A stretch of DNA of 64,000 nucleotides from Streptomyces parvus. Its GTDB lineage: Bacteria; Actinomycetota; Actinomycetes; Streptomycetales; Streptomycetaceae. Both the position numbers and the translations under genes were made by a program. Positions 27,113-37,811 of the stretch are shown here, in pieces. Position 1 is the stretch's first letter. Each line of letters starts with the position of its first letter. The stretch is from contig NZ_BMRY01000004.1 in assembly GCF_014648875.1 (NCBI RefSeq), positions 62,001 to 126,000 of the forward strand, written 5' to 3'. Under the pieces are notes generated by a model, which was not told the DNA's origin, did not search any database, and saw only the letters and a list, made by a program, of their open reading frames with translations.

Positions 27113-27189
27113 CGCACATGCATTGATTCAATCAACATTGACAGATCTTCTGTCAAGCATGGACAGTCGAATCAATGTTGCATGCACGG
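27113..27189. promoter_or_regulatory. Shared operator/promoter region of the divergent citrate synthase genes
   Basis: Two perfect palindromes lie here: TTGATTCAATCAA (27123-27135) and TTGACAGATCTTCTGTCAA (27138-27156). GAATCAATG (27169-27177) repeats, inverted, the CATTGATTC at 27121-27129. The stretch is distinctly AT-rich for this genome. A regulator binding here could control both genes, possibly the helix-turn-helix citrate synthase itself. Confidence 0.6.
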
Positions 27190-27203
27190 AGGAGAGAGCA
27201 GCC

Positions 27204-28358
27204 ATGACCACCACCCCCGTCGCCCCCGCCGTCCCCCGTGGCCTCGCCGGTGTCGTCGTCACCGACACCGCCCTGGGTGACGTCCGTGGCCGCGAAGGCT
27301 TCTACCACTACCGCCAGTACTCGGCGATCGAGCTGGCGCAGACCCGCTCCTTCGAGGACGTGTGGTACCTGATGTTCCACGGGGAGCTGCCCGACCGGAC
27401 CGAGGCCGCCGACTTCGCGGCCCGTACGGCGGGCCTGCGCACGCTCCCCGCCGATGTGACCGGGGCCCTGCCCGCCATCGCCCGCGCGAGCGCCGTCCCG
27501 GGCCCCCTCGCGGGCCTGCGCACCGCGCTCTCCCTGCTCGGCGCCTCGGCCGGCTTCCGCCCGGTGTACGACATCGACGCCGGGCGCCGACGCGAGGACG
27601 CGCTCGCCGTCTGCGCGGCCGTGCCCACGATCCTGACCGCCCTCCACCGCCTCGGCCAGGGACTGGAGCCGGTCGCACCCCGCGCGGACCTGCCGCACGC
27701 CGCGAACTACCTGTACATGCTGACCGGCTCGGAGCCCGGGCCCGAGCAGGTCCGGGCGATCGAGCAGTACCTCGTCTCGACCGTCGACCACGGATTCAAC
27801 GCCTCCACCTTCACCGCCCGCGTCGTCGCCTCCACCGGAGCCGACCTGGCCGCCTGCCTGGTGGCGGCGGTCGGTGCGCTCTCCGGGCCGCTGCACGGCG
27901 GAGCGCCCAGCCGGGCCCTGGACACCCTGGACGCCATCGGCACCCCGGACCGGATCGACGGCTGGATCCGCGAACAGGTCCTCTCCGGCCGCCGCATCAT
28001 GGGCTTCGGCCACCCCGTCTACCGCACCGAGGACCCGCGCTCCCGGATGCTCAAGTCGATCGCCCAGGGCTTCGGCGGCCCGCTCGTCGACTTCGCCGTG
28101 GAGGTGGAGGCCCAGGTCGAGGCGATCCTCGCCGAGCTCAAGCCGGGCCGGGAGCTGCACACCAACGTGGAGTTCTACGCCGGGGTGGTCATGGAGCTGT
28201 GCGGGCTGCCGCGCGCGATGTTCACCCCCACTTTCTGCGCGGCGCGGATGATCGGCTGGAGCGCCAATATCCTGGAGCAGGCGGAGGACTCGAAGATCAT
28301 CCGCCCGGCGGCCCGCTACGTCGGCGCGACCCCGCCGCAGCCGGTCCCGGCACCCTGA
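27204..28358 (+). CDS. Citrate/2-methylcitrate synthase family protein
   Basis: ATG 27204 follows GGAGGAGAG, giving 384 residues without an N-terminal DNA-binding domain. The citrate synthase fold is clear: REGFYHYRQYSAIELAQ near the start, the catalytic His in GPLHGGAP and His in IMGFGHPVYRTEDPR. At the position of the catalytic Asp the sequence is TNVEFYAGVV, so Glu323 replaces Asp. This subgroup, common in Streptomyces, may use propionyl-CoA or another acyl-CoA rather than acetyl-CoA; sequence alone does not decide. It lies 26 bases upstream of a CobW gene and is divergent from the helix-turn-helix homologue. Confidence 0.88.
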   Translation: MTTTPVAPAVPRGLAGVVVTDTALGDVRGREGFYHYRQYSAIELAQTRSFEDVWYLMFHGELPDRTEAADFAARTAGLRTLPADVTGALPAIARASAVPGPLAGLRTALSLLGASAGFRPVYDIDAGRRREDALAVCAAVPTILTALHRLGQGLEPVAPRADLPHAANYLYMLTGSEPGPEQVRAIEQYLVSTVDHGFNASTFTARVVASTGADLAACLVAAVGALSGPLHGGAPSRALDTLDAIGTPDRIDGWIREQVLSGRRIMGFGHPVYRTEDPRSRMLKSIAQGFGGPLVDFAVEVEAQVEAILAELKPGRELHTNVEFYAGVVMELCGLPRAMFTPTFCAARMIGWSANILEQAEDSKIIRPAARYVGATPPQPVPAP

Positions 28359-28383
28359 CGACGCTCCCAGGAAGGCCCCCCGT

Positions 28384-29523
28384 TTGATCCCGCCGCCCCG
28401 TACCCCGCAGATCCCGGTCGTCGTCCTGGCGGGCTTCCTCGGCTCCGGCAAGACCACGCTCCTGAACCATCTGCTCCGCAACCGGGCGGGCACCCGGATC
28501 GGCGTGATCGTCAACGACTTCGGGGCCATCGAGATCGACGCCATGACCGTGTCGGGGCAGGTCGGCTCGACGGTCTCGCTGGGCAACGGCTGCCTGTGCT
28601 GCGCCGTGGACGCGAGCGAACTCGACACCTTCCTGGAGACGCTGACCCGGCCGTCCGCCCGGCTGGACGTGATCGTCATCGAGGCGAGCGGACTGGCCGA
28701 ACCCCAGGAACTCGTCCGCATGCTGCTGGCCAGCGAGAACCCGCACATCCTGTACGGAGGCCTCGTGGAGGTCGTCGACGCGGCGGAGTTCGACGCCACC
28801 CGTCAGCGGCACCCGGAGCTGGACCGCCATCTCGCCGTCGCCGACCTCGTCGTCCTGAACAAGACCGACCGGGTGGAGGAGGACGAGCGGGAGCGGCTGC
28901 GGGCGACGGTCGCGGAGCTGAGCGGCCCCGCCGCCGTGATCTCCGCCGAGCACGGCCGGATCGATCCCGAGCTGCTCTTCGATCCCGCGCTGCGGCCGGA
29001 CGGCGAGGAGATGGCGGGGCAGCTGAGCTTCGAGGACCTGCTGCGCCAGGAGGAGTGCGACGAGCACGAGGAGTGCGACGGCCACGGGCACGCCGTCCAC
29101 CTCCACGCGGCCTACGAGAGTGTCGACTTCACCGCCGACGTGCCGATGGACCCGCGCCGCTTCATGGCCTTCCTCGACTCCCGGCCCGAGGGCCTCTACC
29201 GGATCAAGGGGTTCGTCGACTTCGGCGCGGGGGACGGGGACAACTCCTACGTGCTGCACGCGGTCGGCCGGTTCCTGCGCTTCGCCCCCCGGCCGTGGGC
29301 GCGCGGCGAACAGCGCCTCACCCAGCTCGTCATGATCGGCGCGGGCATCGACGCCGACGCGCTGACGGCCGGGCTCGCCGCCTGCCGCGCGGAGCCGGAG
29401 CCCGACGCCGCTGACACCGAACGCGCCATGTGGGGCGTGCTCCGTTACGTGCCGGAGCCCGCCCGCGAAGGGGACGCGGAGGCCGATGGAGCCGACGTAC
29501 GGGAAGCGGCCGTGGAGGCGTAG
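28384..29523 (+). CDS. CobW family GTP-binding metallochaperone
   Basis: The start is a TTG at 28384 (MIPPPRTPQIPVVVLAGFLGSG) preceded by AGGAAGG; 379 residues. GTPase motifs are clear: Walker A GFLGSGKTTL (about residue 17), NDFGAIEID and NKTD. The metal-binding CxCC motif is NGCLCC near residue 75. A His/Cys-rich insert with EECDEHEECDGHGHAVHLH is seen near residue 220, and the CobW C-terminal domain follows. COG0523 proteins deliver metals such as zinc to target enzymes; the target here is unknown and no Zur-like box was found. It is 26 bases after the citrate synthase gene and may be co-transcribed. Confidence 0.9.
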   Translation: MIPPPRTPQIPVVVLAGFLGSGKTTLLNHLLRNRAGTRIGVIVNDFGAIEIDAMTVSGQVGSTVSLGNGCLCCAVDASELDTFLETLTRPSARLDVIVIEASGLAEPQELVRMLLASENPHILYGGLVEVVDAAEFDATRQRHPELDRHLAVADLVVLNKTDRVEEDERERLRATVAELSGPAAVISAEHGRIDPELLFDPALRPDGEEMAGQLSFEDLLRQEECDEHEECDGHGHAVHLHAAYESVDFTADVPMDPRRFMAFLDSRPEGLYRIKGFVDFGAGDGDNSYVLHAVGRFLRFAPRPWARGEQRLTQLVMIGAGIDADALTAGLAACRAEPEPDAADTERAMWGVLRYVPEPAREGDAEADGADVREAAVEA

Positions 29524-29526
29524 CGA

Positions 29527-29565
29527 GGAGCGGCCGCGGGGGCGTGACACCCTCGCGGCCGCTCC
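29527..29565. terminator. Bidirectional terminator between cobW-like gene and parC
   Basis: GGAGCGGCCGCG (29527-29538) and CGCGGCCGCTCC (29554-29565) pair perfectly, with additional GGG/CCC pairing inside. It lies between convergent genes. Confidence 0.75.
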
Positions 29566-29601
29566 CCACCGCACGCAGGCGGCGTCGGCCGTACGGCAGC
29601 G

Positions 29602-32058
<2,457 letters not shown>

Positions 32059-32350
32059 CGCGGCTGCGACTCCTTCACGGATTCTGTTCGGGCGACCTGA
32101 GCTTGTTCGGGACAACACGAGCTGCTGACGCGGTCCATTGTGGACCGCCCCGCTGACAACGCCGACCTCGACCCGTCCGAAGGGCTGTCCCGAGGACGGT
32201 CCGAAGCCGCCCGGGCGGTACGCCGTCGAGGGCGTTCGCGACACCATCGACGGAAACATCCACCGAACGGGAACTTCGCCAGGTGCCGGTGCGCTTGCTT
32301 AGAGTGGCAGGTCTGGCAGGAAGTCCAGTATCGCGATCGAAGGGACGTAC

Positions 32351-33724
32351 ATGCCCATGGGTCACACGGCCACCGCACAGGCCGGCTCCGGCGGCTTGAC
32401 AGCGACCGAGCACCGCCTGGCCAACGGCCTGCGTGTGGTGCTCTCCGAGGACCATCTGACCCCGGTCGCCGCGGTCTGCCTCTGGTACGACGTCGGCTCG
32501 CGCCACGAGGTCAAGGGACGCACCGGCCTGGCTCACCTCTTCGAGCACCTGATGTTCCAGGGCTCGGGCCAGGTCAAGGGGAACGGTCACTTCGAGCTCG
32601 TCCAGGGAGCCGGCGGCTCGCTCAACGGAACGACCAGCTTCGAGCGGACCAACTATTTCGAGACCATGCCCACCCACCAGGTGGAGCTCGCCCTGTGGCT
32701 CGAAGCCGACCGGATGGGCTCCCTCCTCGCCGCGCTCGACGAGGAGTCCATGGAGAACCAGCGCGACGTCGTCAAGAACGAGCGCCGTCAGCGTTACGAC
32801 AACGTGCCCTACGGCACCGCGTTCGAGAAGCTGACCGCCCTCTCCTACCCCGAGGGCCACCCCTATCACCACACCCCGATCGGCTCCATGGCCGACCTGG
32901 ACGCGGCCACGCTGGAGGACGCCCGCGCGTTCTTCCGTACGTACTACGCGCCCAACAACGCGGTGCTCTCGGTGGTCGGCGACATCGACCCCGAGCAGAC
33001 CCTCGCCTGGATCGAGAAGTACTTCGGCTCCATCCCCTCCCACGACGGCAAGCAGCCGCCGCGCGACGGGACGCTGCCCGAGATCATCGGCGAGCAGCTG
33101 CGCGAAGTGGTCCACGAGGAGGTTCCGGCGCGCGCCCTGATGGCCGCCTACCGCCTCCCGCACGACGGCACCCGCGCCTGCGACGCCGCGGACCTGGCGC
33201 TGACCGTGCTGGGCGGCGGAGAGTCCTCCCGGCTGCATAACCGCCTGGTCCGCCGCGACCGTACGGCCGTGGCGGCGGGGTTCGGCCTGCTGCGGCTCGC
33301 CGGGGCGCCCTCGCTGGGCTGGCTGGACGTGAAGACGTCCGGCGGCGTCGAGGTGGAGACGATCGAGGCCGCCGTCGACGAGGAGCTGGCCCGGTTCGCC
33401 GCCGAGGGGCCCACCCCCGAGGAAATGGAGCGGGCCCAGGCGCAGTTGGAGCGCGAGTGGCTCGACCGGCTCGGCACGGTCGCCGGCCGCGCCGACGAAC
33501 TGTGCCGTTACGCCGTCCTGTTCGGCGACCCGCAGCTCGCCCTGACCGCCGTGGGCCGCGTCCTGGACGTCACCGCGGAGGAGGTGCGCGCGGCGGCCGC
33601 GGCCGCCCTGCGCCCCGACAACCGGGCGGTGCTGGTCTACGAGCCCGTCGAGCCGGCCGACGAGGCCGCCGAGGGTGAAGACGGCACCGAGGGCACCGAC
33701 GCGCACGAGGGGGCGGCCAAGTGA
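32351..33724 (+). CDS. M16 family zinc metallopeptidase, catalytic subunit
   Basis: The 457-residue protein has the inverted zinc motif HxxEH in HLFEHLMFQG (about residues 64-73), and the downstream glutamate in ESMENQRDVVKNERRQ. This is a complete M16B active site. No signal peptide is obvious, so it is probably cytosolic. ATG 32351 and the in-frame ATG 32357 are both possible starts. Its stop codon overlaps the start of a second M16 gene lacking the metal site, which supplies the substrate-binding half of a heterodimer. The pair is transcribed divergently from parC. Confidence 0.92.
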   Translation: MPMGHTATAQAGSGGLTATEHRLANGLRVVLSEDHLTPVAAVCLWYDVGSRHEVKGRTGLAHLFEHLMFQGSGQVKGNGHFELVQGAGGSLNGTTSFERTNYFETMPTHQVELALWLEADRMGSLLAALDEESMENQRDVVKNERRQRYDNVPYGTAFEKLTALSYPEGHPYHHTPIGSMADLDAATLEDARAFFRTYYAPNNAVLSVVGDIDPEQTLAWIEKYFGSIPSHDGKQPPRDGTLPEIIGEQLREVVHEEVPARALMAAYRLPHDGTRACDAADLALTVLGGGESSRLHNRLVRRDRTAVAAGFGLLRLAGAPSLGWLDVKTSGGVEVETIEAAVDEELARFAAEGPTPEEMERAQAQLEREWLDRLGTVAGRADELCRYAVLFGDPQLALTAVGRVLDVTAEEVRAAAAAALRPDNRAVLVYEPVEPADEAAEGEDGTEGTDAHEGAAK

Positions 33725-35121
33725 GCGACGCCGCCGTCACTGGAGTAGCCATGGAGTTCCACCCGCAGCCCACGCCCGGCACGGCCCGCCCGTGGGCCTT
33801 CCCGGCGCCCGAGCGCGGCGCTCTGCCCAACGGGCTGACCGTGCTGCGCTGCCACCGCCCCGGCCAGCAGGTCGTCGCCGTGGAGATCTTCCTGGACGCG
33901 CCTCTGGAGGCCGAGCCCGAGGGCCTCGACGGCGTGGCCACGATCATGTCGCGGGCGCTCTCCGAGGGCACCGACAAGCACAGCGCCGAGGAGTTCGCCG
34001 CCGAGCTGGAGCGCTGCGGCGCCACGCTCGACGCGCACGCCGACCACCCCGGGGTCCGGGTCTCCCTGGAGGTCCCGGCCTCCCGGCTGGCCAAGGCCCT
34101 CGGCCTGGTCGCCGAGGCGCTGCGGGCCCCCGCCTTCGCCGAGAGCGAGATCGAGCGCCTGGTGGGCAACCGCCTCGACGAGATCCCGCACGAGCACGCC
34201 AACCCGTCCCGGCGCGCCGCCAAGCAGCTCTCCAAGGAGCTGTTCCCGGCCACCGCCCGGATGTCCCGCCCGCGTCTGGGCACCGAGGAGACGGTCCGGC
34301 GGATCGACGCGGCCGCCGTGCGCGCCTTCTTCGACGCCCACATCCGCCCGTCCACCGCGACCGCCGTGATCGTCGGCGACCTGACCGGCATCGACCTGGA
34401 CGCGCTGCTGGCGGAGACCCTCGGCGACTGGTCGGGCACCACCGCCCAGGCCCGCCCGGTGCCGCCCATCACCGCGGACGACACCGGCCGCGTGGTCATC
34501 GTGGACCGCCCCGGCGCGGTCCAGACCCAGCTGCTGATCGGCCGTATCGGCGCCGACCGGCACGAGCGTGTGTGGCCCGCGCAGGTGCTCGGCACGTACT
34601 GCCTGGGCGGGACCCTCACCTCCCGGCTGGACCGGGTGCTGCGCGAGGAGAAGGGCTACACCTACGGCGTCCGCGCCTTCGCCCAGGTGCTGCGCTCCTC
34701 CGGCCCCGACTCGGGCGGCGCGGCGATGCTCGCGATCAGTGGCTCGGTGGACACCGAGTCCACCGGACCGGCCCTGGACGACCTCTGGAAGGTCCTGCGG
34801 ACGCTGGCCGCCGAGGGGCTGACCGACACCGAGCGCGAGACGGCCGTGCAGAACCTGGTGGGCGTCGCCCCGCTGAAGTTCGAGACCGCCGCGTCCGTCG
34901 CGAGCACGCTGGCCGACCAGGTCGAGCAGCACCTCCCCGACGACTACCAGGCCCACCTCTACGCCCGGCTCGCCGAGACGGGCACCGTGGAGGCGACCGC
35001 CGCCGCGGTCAACGCCTTCCCGGTCGACCGGCTGGTCACGGTCCTCGTCGGGGACGCCGCGCGGATCGCGGAGCCGGTGAAGGCCCTCGGTATCGGAGAG
35101 GTGACCGTCGTCACCGGCTGA
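33721..35121 (+). CDS. M16 family peptidase, non-catalytic partner subunit
   Basis: The 466-residue protein has the M16 fold but no HxxEH; the corresponding N-terminal helix reads GLDGVATIMSRALSEGT. It does keep the R/Y pair of the substrate-binding half, SRLDRVLREEKGYTYGVRAF (about 302-322). Such partners form heterodimeric M16B enzymes with a catalytic subunit. The four-base overlap with the upstream gene (GTGA) ties their synthesis together. Natural substrates of this pair are unknown. A 424-base gap with a riboswitch follows. Confidence 0.9.
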   Translation: MSDAAVTGVAMEFHPQPTPGTARPWAFPAPERGALPNGLTVLRCHRPGQQVVAVEIFLDAPLEAEPEGLDGVATIMSRALSEGTDKHSAEEFAAELERCGATLDAHADHPGVRVSLEVPASRLAKALGLVAEALRAPAFAESEIERLVGNRLDEIPHEHANPSRRAAKQLSKELFPATARMSRPRLGTEETVRRIDAAAVRAFFDAHIRPSTATAVIVGDLTGIDLDALLAETLGDWSGTTAQARPVPPITADDTGRVVIVDRPGAVQTQLLIGRIGADRHERVWPAQVLGTYCLGGTLTSRLDRVLREEKGYTYGVRAFAQVLRSSGPDSGGAAMLAISGSVDTESTGPALDDLWKVLRTLAAEGLTDTERETAVQNLVGVAPLKFETAASVASTLADQVEQHLPDDYQAHLYARLAETGTVEATAAAVNAFPVDRLVTVLVGDAARIAEPVKALGIGEVTVVTG

Positions 35122-35374
35122 CGCCACCGCGGCGCACGGCCGCCCGCTGTGCGGCCACTGCCGCGAACAGGACCCCGACGGACAGGATTTCGTCGGGTTC
35201 CTGTGTTTTTGTCTGTTTGATCCGCTTCACACCTTTTATGGGAGTGGTTGCCTGTCTGCCCTGTGGGATGCGCGACAAATCCCCTTGTCCGTTTGGTGAT
35301 GGGAAGTCGCCCCGCCTAGCGTCGGCCCGGCTGTCCGTCACCCGTATGCCGCAGCCGCGGCGCCGGGCAGTCAT
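35122..35374 (+). other. Intergenic region upstream of the riboswitch
   Basis: No gene is visible here. The promoter of the M23 peptidase gene should lie in this stretch; TAGCGT near 35317 is a possible -10 but its -35 is not convincing. A relatively AT-rich patch runs from 35200 to 35250. Confidence 0.35.
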
Positions 35375-35530
35375 CGCCGAGTCCCCGTCAGGCGCGAGCC
35401 TGGGGAGCCGGGGACCCACGCAGTCCCTGGGGTGAATCGGAGTCCCGAGCCGCGAACCGGCGCGGGGATCCGTAGGAGACCTTCCTGCTCCGAACCCGTC
35501 AGCTAACCCGGTAGGCGAGAAGGAAGGAAA
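35375..35530 (+). ncRNA. c-di-AMP (ydaO-yuaA) riboswitch
   Basis: The leader of the M23 peptidase gene carries the hallmarks of the ydaO class: GGGGTGAATCGGAGTCCC in the 5' half and, near the end, the nearly invariant CAGCTAACCCGGTAGGCGAG (35500-35519). It ends just before the ribosome binding region of the gene at 35546. In Streptomyces, ydaO riboswitches are known before resuscitation-promoting factor and other cell-wall hydrolase genes and reduce expression when c-di-AMP is high. Boundaries are approximate. Confidence 0.85.
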
Positions 35531-35545
35531 GGAACCAGCTCCTCC

Positions 35546-36361
35546 ATGGCGTTCACCCGTGCCACCGGGAAGCACCGTGCCCCGAGCCGCCTCACGCGCC
35601 GGAGCGCCCAGGCCGCCGGCATCGCGGCCCTGGCCACCACCGGAGTCCTCGGCTCGCTGTCCTCCCCGGCCCTCGCCGCGGACACCGAGGCCGCCAAGGT
35701 CGCCGACACCGGCCTCACCCAGGCCCTCTCCCTCGACGCCACCCTCGCCGAGCAGATCGACGCGCAGGCCCACGCCCAGCAGCGGCAGGCCGACGCGGTC
35801 GCCAAGGCGAAGGCCAAGGCCGCCGCCGAGGCCCGCGAGAAGGCCGCCAAGGCCAAGGCGAAGGCCGAGGCCGAGCGCAAGGCCGAGGCCCGCGCCAAGG
35901 AGATCCGCGAGGAGAAGGCCCGCGCCGCCCGCGCCGCCGAGCGCGCCCGGCTGAACGCGTTCCACCTCCCGGTCGCCGGCTCCCACGTCACCACCGGCTA
36001 CAACGCCGGCGGCTCCCTCTGGTCCTCCGGCAGCCACTCCGGCGTGGACTTCCGGGCCGCCTCCGGCAGTTCCGTCGTCGCGGTCGGCGCCGGCACGGTC
36101 GTCGAGGCGGGCTGGGGCGGCGCGTACGGCAACAACATCGTGCTCCGGATGGCCGACGGCACGTACACCCAGTACGGCCACCTCTCCTCGATCGGCGTCT
36201 CCGTCGGCCAGAGCGTCTCCTCCGGCCAGCAGATCGGCCTCTCCGGCTCCACCGGCAACTCCACCGGCCCGCACCTGCACTTCGAGGCCCGCACCACCCC
36301 CGACTACGGCTCCGACATGGACCCCGTCGCCTACCTGCGCTCCCACGGTCTGAACGTCTGA
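35546..36361 (+). CDS. Secreted M23 family cell-wall peptidase
   Basis: The 271-residue precursor has a Sec signal peptide (residues 1-44, cleavage probably after SSPALA). A long Ala/Lys/Glu-rich coiled coil follows (about 65-130), then a C-terminal LytM/M23 domain with HSGVDF (first zinc His and Asp) and the HxH motif in GPHLHFEAR. The domain is complete, so it should cut peptidoglycan cross-bridges or peptide stems. GGAAAGGAACC provides the ribosome site before ATG 35546. Expression is expected to be under c-di-AMP control through the riboswitch upstream. A strong terminator follows the gene. Confidence 0.93.
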   Translation: MAFTRATGKHRAPSRLTRRSAQAAGIAALATTGVLGSLSSPALAADTEAAKVADTGLTQALSLDATLAEQIDAQAHAQQRQADAVAKAKAKAAAEAREKAAKAKAKAEAERKAEARAKEIREEKARAARAAERARLNAFHLPVAGSHVTTGYNAGGSLWSSGSHSGVDFRAASGSSVVAVGAGTVVEAGWGGAYGNNIVLRMADGTYTQYGHLSSIGVSVGQSVSSGQQIGLSGSTGNSTGPHLHFEARTTPDYGSDMDPVAYLRSHGLNV

Positions 36362-36384
36362 CCCCACCCCGCGCGATCCACCGT

Positions 36385-36416
36385 CCGAAGGCCCCGGCAT
36401 CCGCCGGGGCCTTCGG
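36385..36416 (+). terminator. Terminator of the M23 peptidase gene
   Basis: CCGAAGGCCCCGGC (36385-36398) pairs perfectly with GCCGGGGCCTTCGG (36403-36416) around a four-base loop, followed by TAATT. Confidence 0.8.
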
Positions 36417-36541
36417 TAATTCCCGCGTGAAGATATCCCTGGATTCCGGCCCGCCATCGGAAATTCCGACGGATTGTCATAGAGTCACGGAACAGACGTC
36501 GGGCGGCCGCGTTTCGCGGGGATCAAGGCGGAGGTTCGGAT

Positions 36542-37249
36542 ATGCGCATTCCCGCGCATTCGGTATGCACGGCGATCCGTGACGACATCGTCTCCGGTGT
36601 CTACGAGCGCGGCAGCCGCCTCACCGAGGAGTTGCTGGCACGCCGCTACGGGGTCTCCCGCGTCCCGGTCCGCGAGGCGCTGCGCACGCTGGAGTCCGAG
36701 GGGTTCGTGGTCACCCGCAGGCACGCCGGCGCCTGTGTCGCCGAGCCCACCGTGCAGGAGGCGGCCGACCTCCTGGAGGTGCGGATGCTCCTGGAGCCGC
36801 TGGGGGCGGCCCGTGCCGCCCAGCGCCGCACGGAAGCCCATCTCAAGGTGCTCCGCGGTCTGGTCAGGCTGGGCCAGGAGCGGGCCCGCCGGGGCGAGGG
36901 CGAGGATCTGCGCTCCCTGGGCGGCTGGTTCCACGAGACCCTGGCCCAGGCCTCCGGCAGCCCCGGGCTCATCGCGCTGCTCACCCAGCTCCGCCACAAG
37001 ATCGCCTGGATGTACGCGGTCGAGCAGCCGGCCCGCCCGGTCGACTCCTGGGCCGAGCGCGGCGCGATCGTGGACGCCGTGGCGCGCGGCGACGCGGAGC
37101 GGGCGAGGGCGCTCACCGCCCAGCACGCGGAACGCTCCACCGCCGAGCACCGGCTCCGCCGGCCGGATCTCCCGGGGCGCCGCACCGGCCCAGTTCCCCC
37201 GGTGAGAAGTTCGCAACACGGCGTAAACACGGCGAGTGTCCGGCATTAA
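36542..37249 (+). CDS. GntR family regulator with FCD domain
   Basis: The 235-residue protein has a GntR winged helix-turn-helix (about residues 8-70, LLARRYGVSRVPVREALRTLESEGFVV). A helical FCD effector domain follows (about 80-210, EVRMLLEPLGAARAAQRRTEAHL and VDAVARGDAERARALTAQH). GGCGGAGG precedes ATG 36542. The gene ends with a rare TAA stop. Its effector and targets are unknown; it is flanked by the M23 gene and a convergent ptsH. Confidence 0.88.
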   Translation: MRIPAHSVCTAIRDDIVSGVYERGSRLTEELLARRYGVSRVPVREALRTLESEGFVVTRRHAGACVAEPTVQEAADLLEVRMLLEPLGAARAAQRRTEAHLKVLRGLVRLGQERARRGEGEDLRSLGGWFHETLAQASGSPGLIALLTQLRHKIAWMYAVEQPARPVDSWAERGAIVDAVARGDAERARALTAQHAERSTAEHRLRRPDLPGRRTGPVPPVRSSQHGVNTASVRH

Positions 37250-37353
37250 CAGAAGTGCCGTATACAAAGAGAAGTAATTTAGGGGCGCTATTTCGTGCTG
37301 CCCGCATTATCGAGGTGCGGCTCTTTCCGGGATCTTTCCCGATTCCCGGAAAC

Positions 37354-37398
37354 GCGAGAGCCGTGACCCGTGAAGGGATCACGGGTCACGGCTCTCGC
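37354..37398. terminator. Very strong hairpin between gntR-type gene and ptsH
   Basis: A perfect 20-base stem (37354-37373 with 37379-37398) encloses the loop AGGGA. The genes on both sides converge on it; it lies 36 bases beyond the ptsH stop codon. Confidence 0.85.
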
Positions 37399-37433
37399 AC
37401 GGGTCGTATCCGGACGGACCGGAGACGGAGGGG

Positions 37434-37715
37434 TCAGACGGTCTCCGGAAGCTCTTCCAGGCCCTCGGCAACCAGCTTCGCCAGCCGGTCCAGAGCGGCC
37501 TCGGCGTCGTCCGCGTCGGACGAGAGCACGATCTCCTCGCCGCCCTGCGCGCCCAGACCGAGCACGGCCAGCATGGAGGCGGCGTTGACCGGGTTGCCGT
37601 CGGCCTTGGCGATCGTCACGGGGACGCCGGAGGCCGTGGCGGCACGGACGAAGATGGAAGCGGGGCGGGCGTGCAGGCCCTCGGCCCAACCGACGTTTAC
37701 GCGGCGCTCAGCCAT
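37434..37715 (-). CDS. ptsH: Phosphocarrier protein HPr of the PTS
   Basis: HPr passes phosphate from enzyme I to sugar-specific EIIA components. ATG 37715 (MAERRVNVGWAEGLHARPAS) gives 93 residues. The phosphorylated His15 lies in GLHARPAS, and the second conserved region around the Ser46-equivalent is NAASMLAVLGLGA. Length and motifs are those of Streptomyces HPr. A DasR-type operator (37739-37754) overlaps its promoter region, consistent with the known control of PTS genes by the N-acetylglucosamine regulator DasR. It is divergent from the Pat gene. Confidence 0.96.
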   Translation of the reverse strand: MAERRVNVGWAEGLHARPASIFVRAATASGVPVTIAKADGNPVNAASMLAVLGLGAQGGEEIVLSSDADDAEAALDRLAKLVAEGLEELPETV

Positions 37716-37738
37716 GGTTCTGCCCTTCACATATCAAC

Positions 37739-37754
37739 GGTTGTCTAGACCAGT
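37739..37754 (-). promoter_or_regulatory. DasR-responsive element (dre) of ptsH
   Basis: On the minus strand the sequence is ACTGGTCTAGACAACC, close to the dre consensus ACTGGTCTAGACCAST. It lies 24 bases before the ptsH start codon. DasR repression of PTS genes is established in S. coelicolor; binding here is inferred. Confidence 0.75.
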
Positions 37755-37799
37755 CTCTCATGCGGTGCGTGGTGCTGTGCCCGGTCTCCGGTCCGGTCG

Positions 37800-37805
37800 T
37801 AGGCT
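37800..37805 (+). promoter_or_regulatory. -10 box of a probable leaderless promoter before the Pat gene
   Basis: TAGGCT ends six bases before ATG 37812, the same spacing as seen before the genes at 439 and 10404. No Shine-Dalgarno sequence is present. Confidence 0.4.
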
Positions 37806-37811
37806 TTGGCC

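Noticed and set aside
32085..32111. Direct repeats of TGTTCGGG upstream of parC
   Set aside because: Two copies 19 bases apart were noticed, but the motif is short and matches no site known to me, so it was not called an operator.
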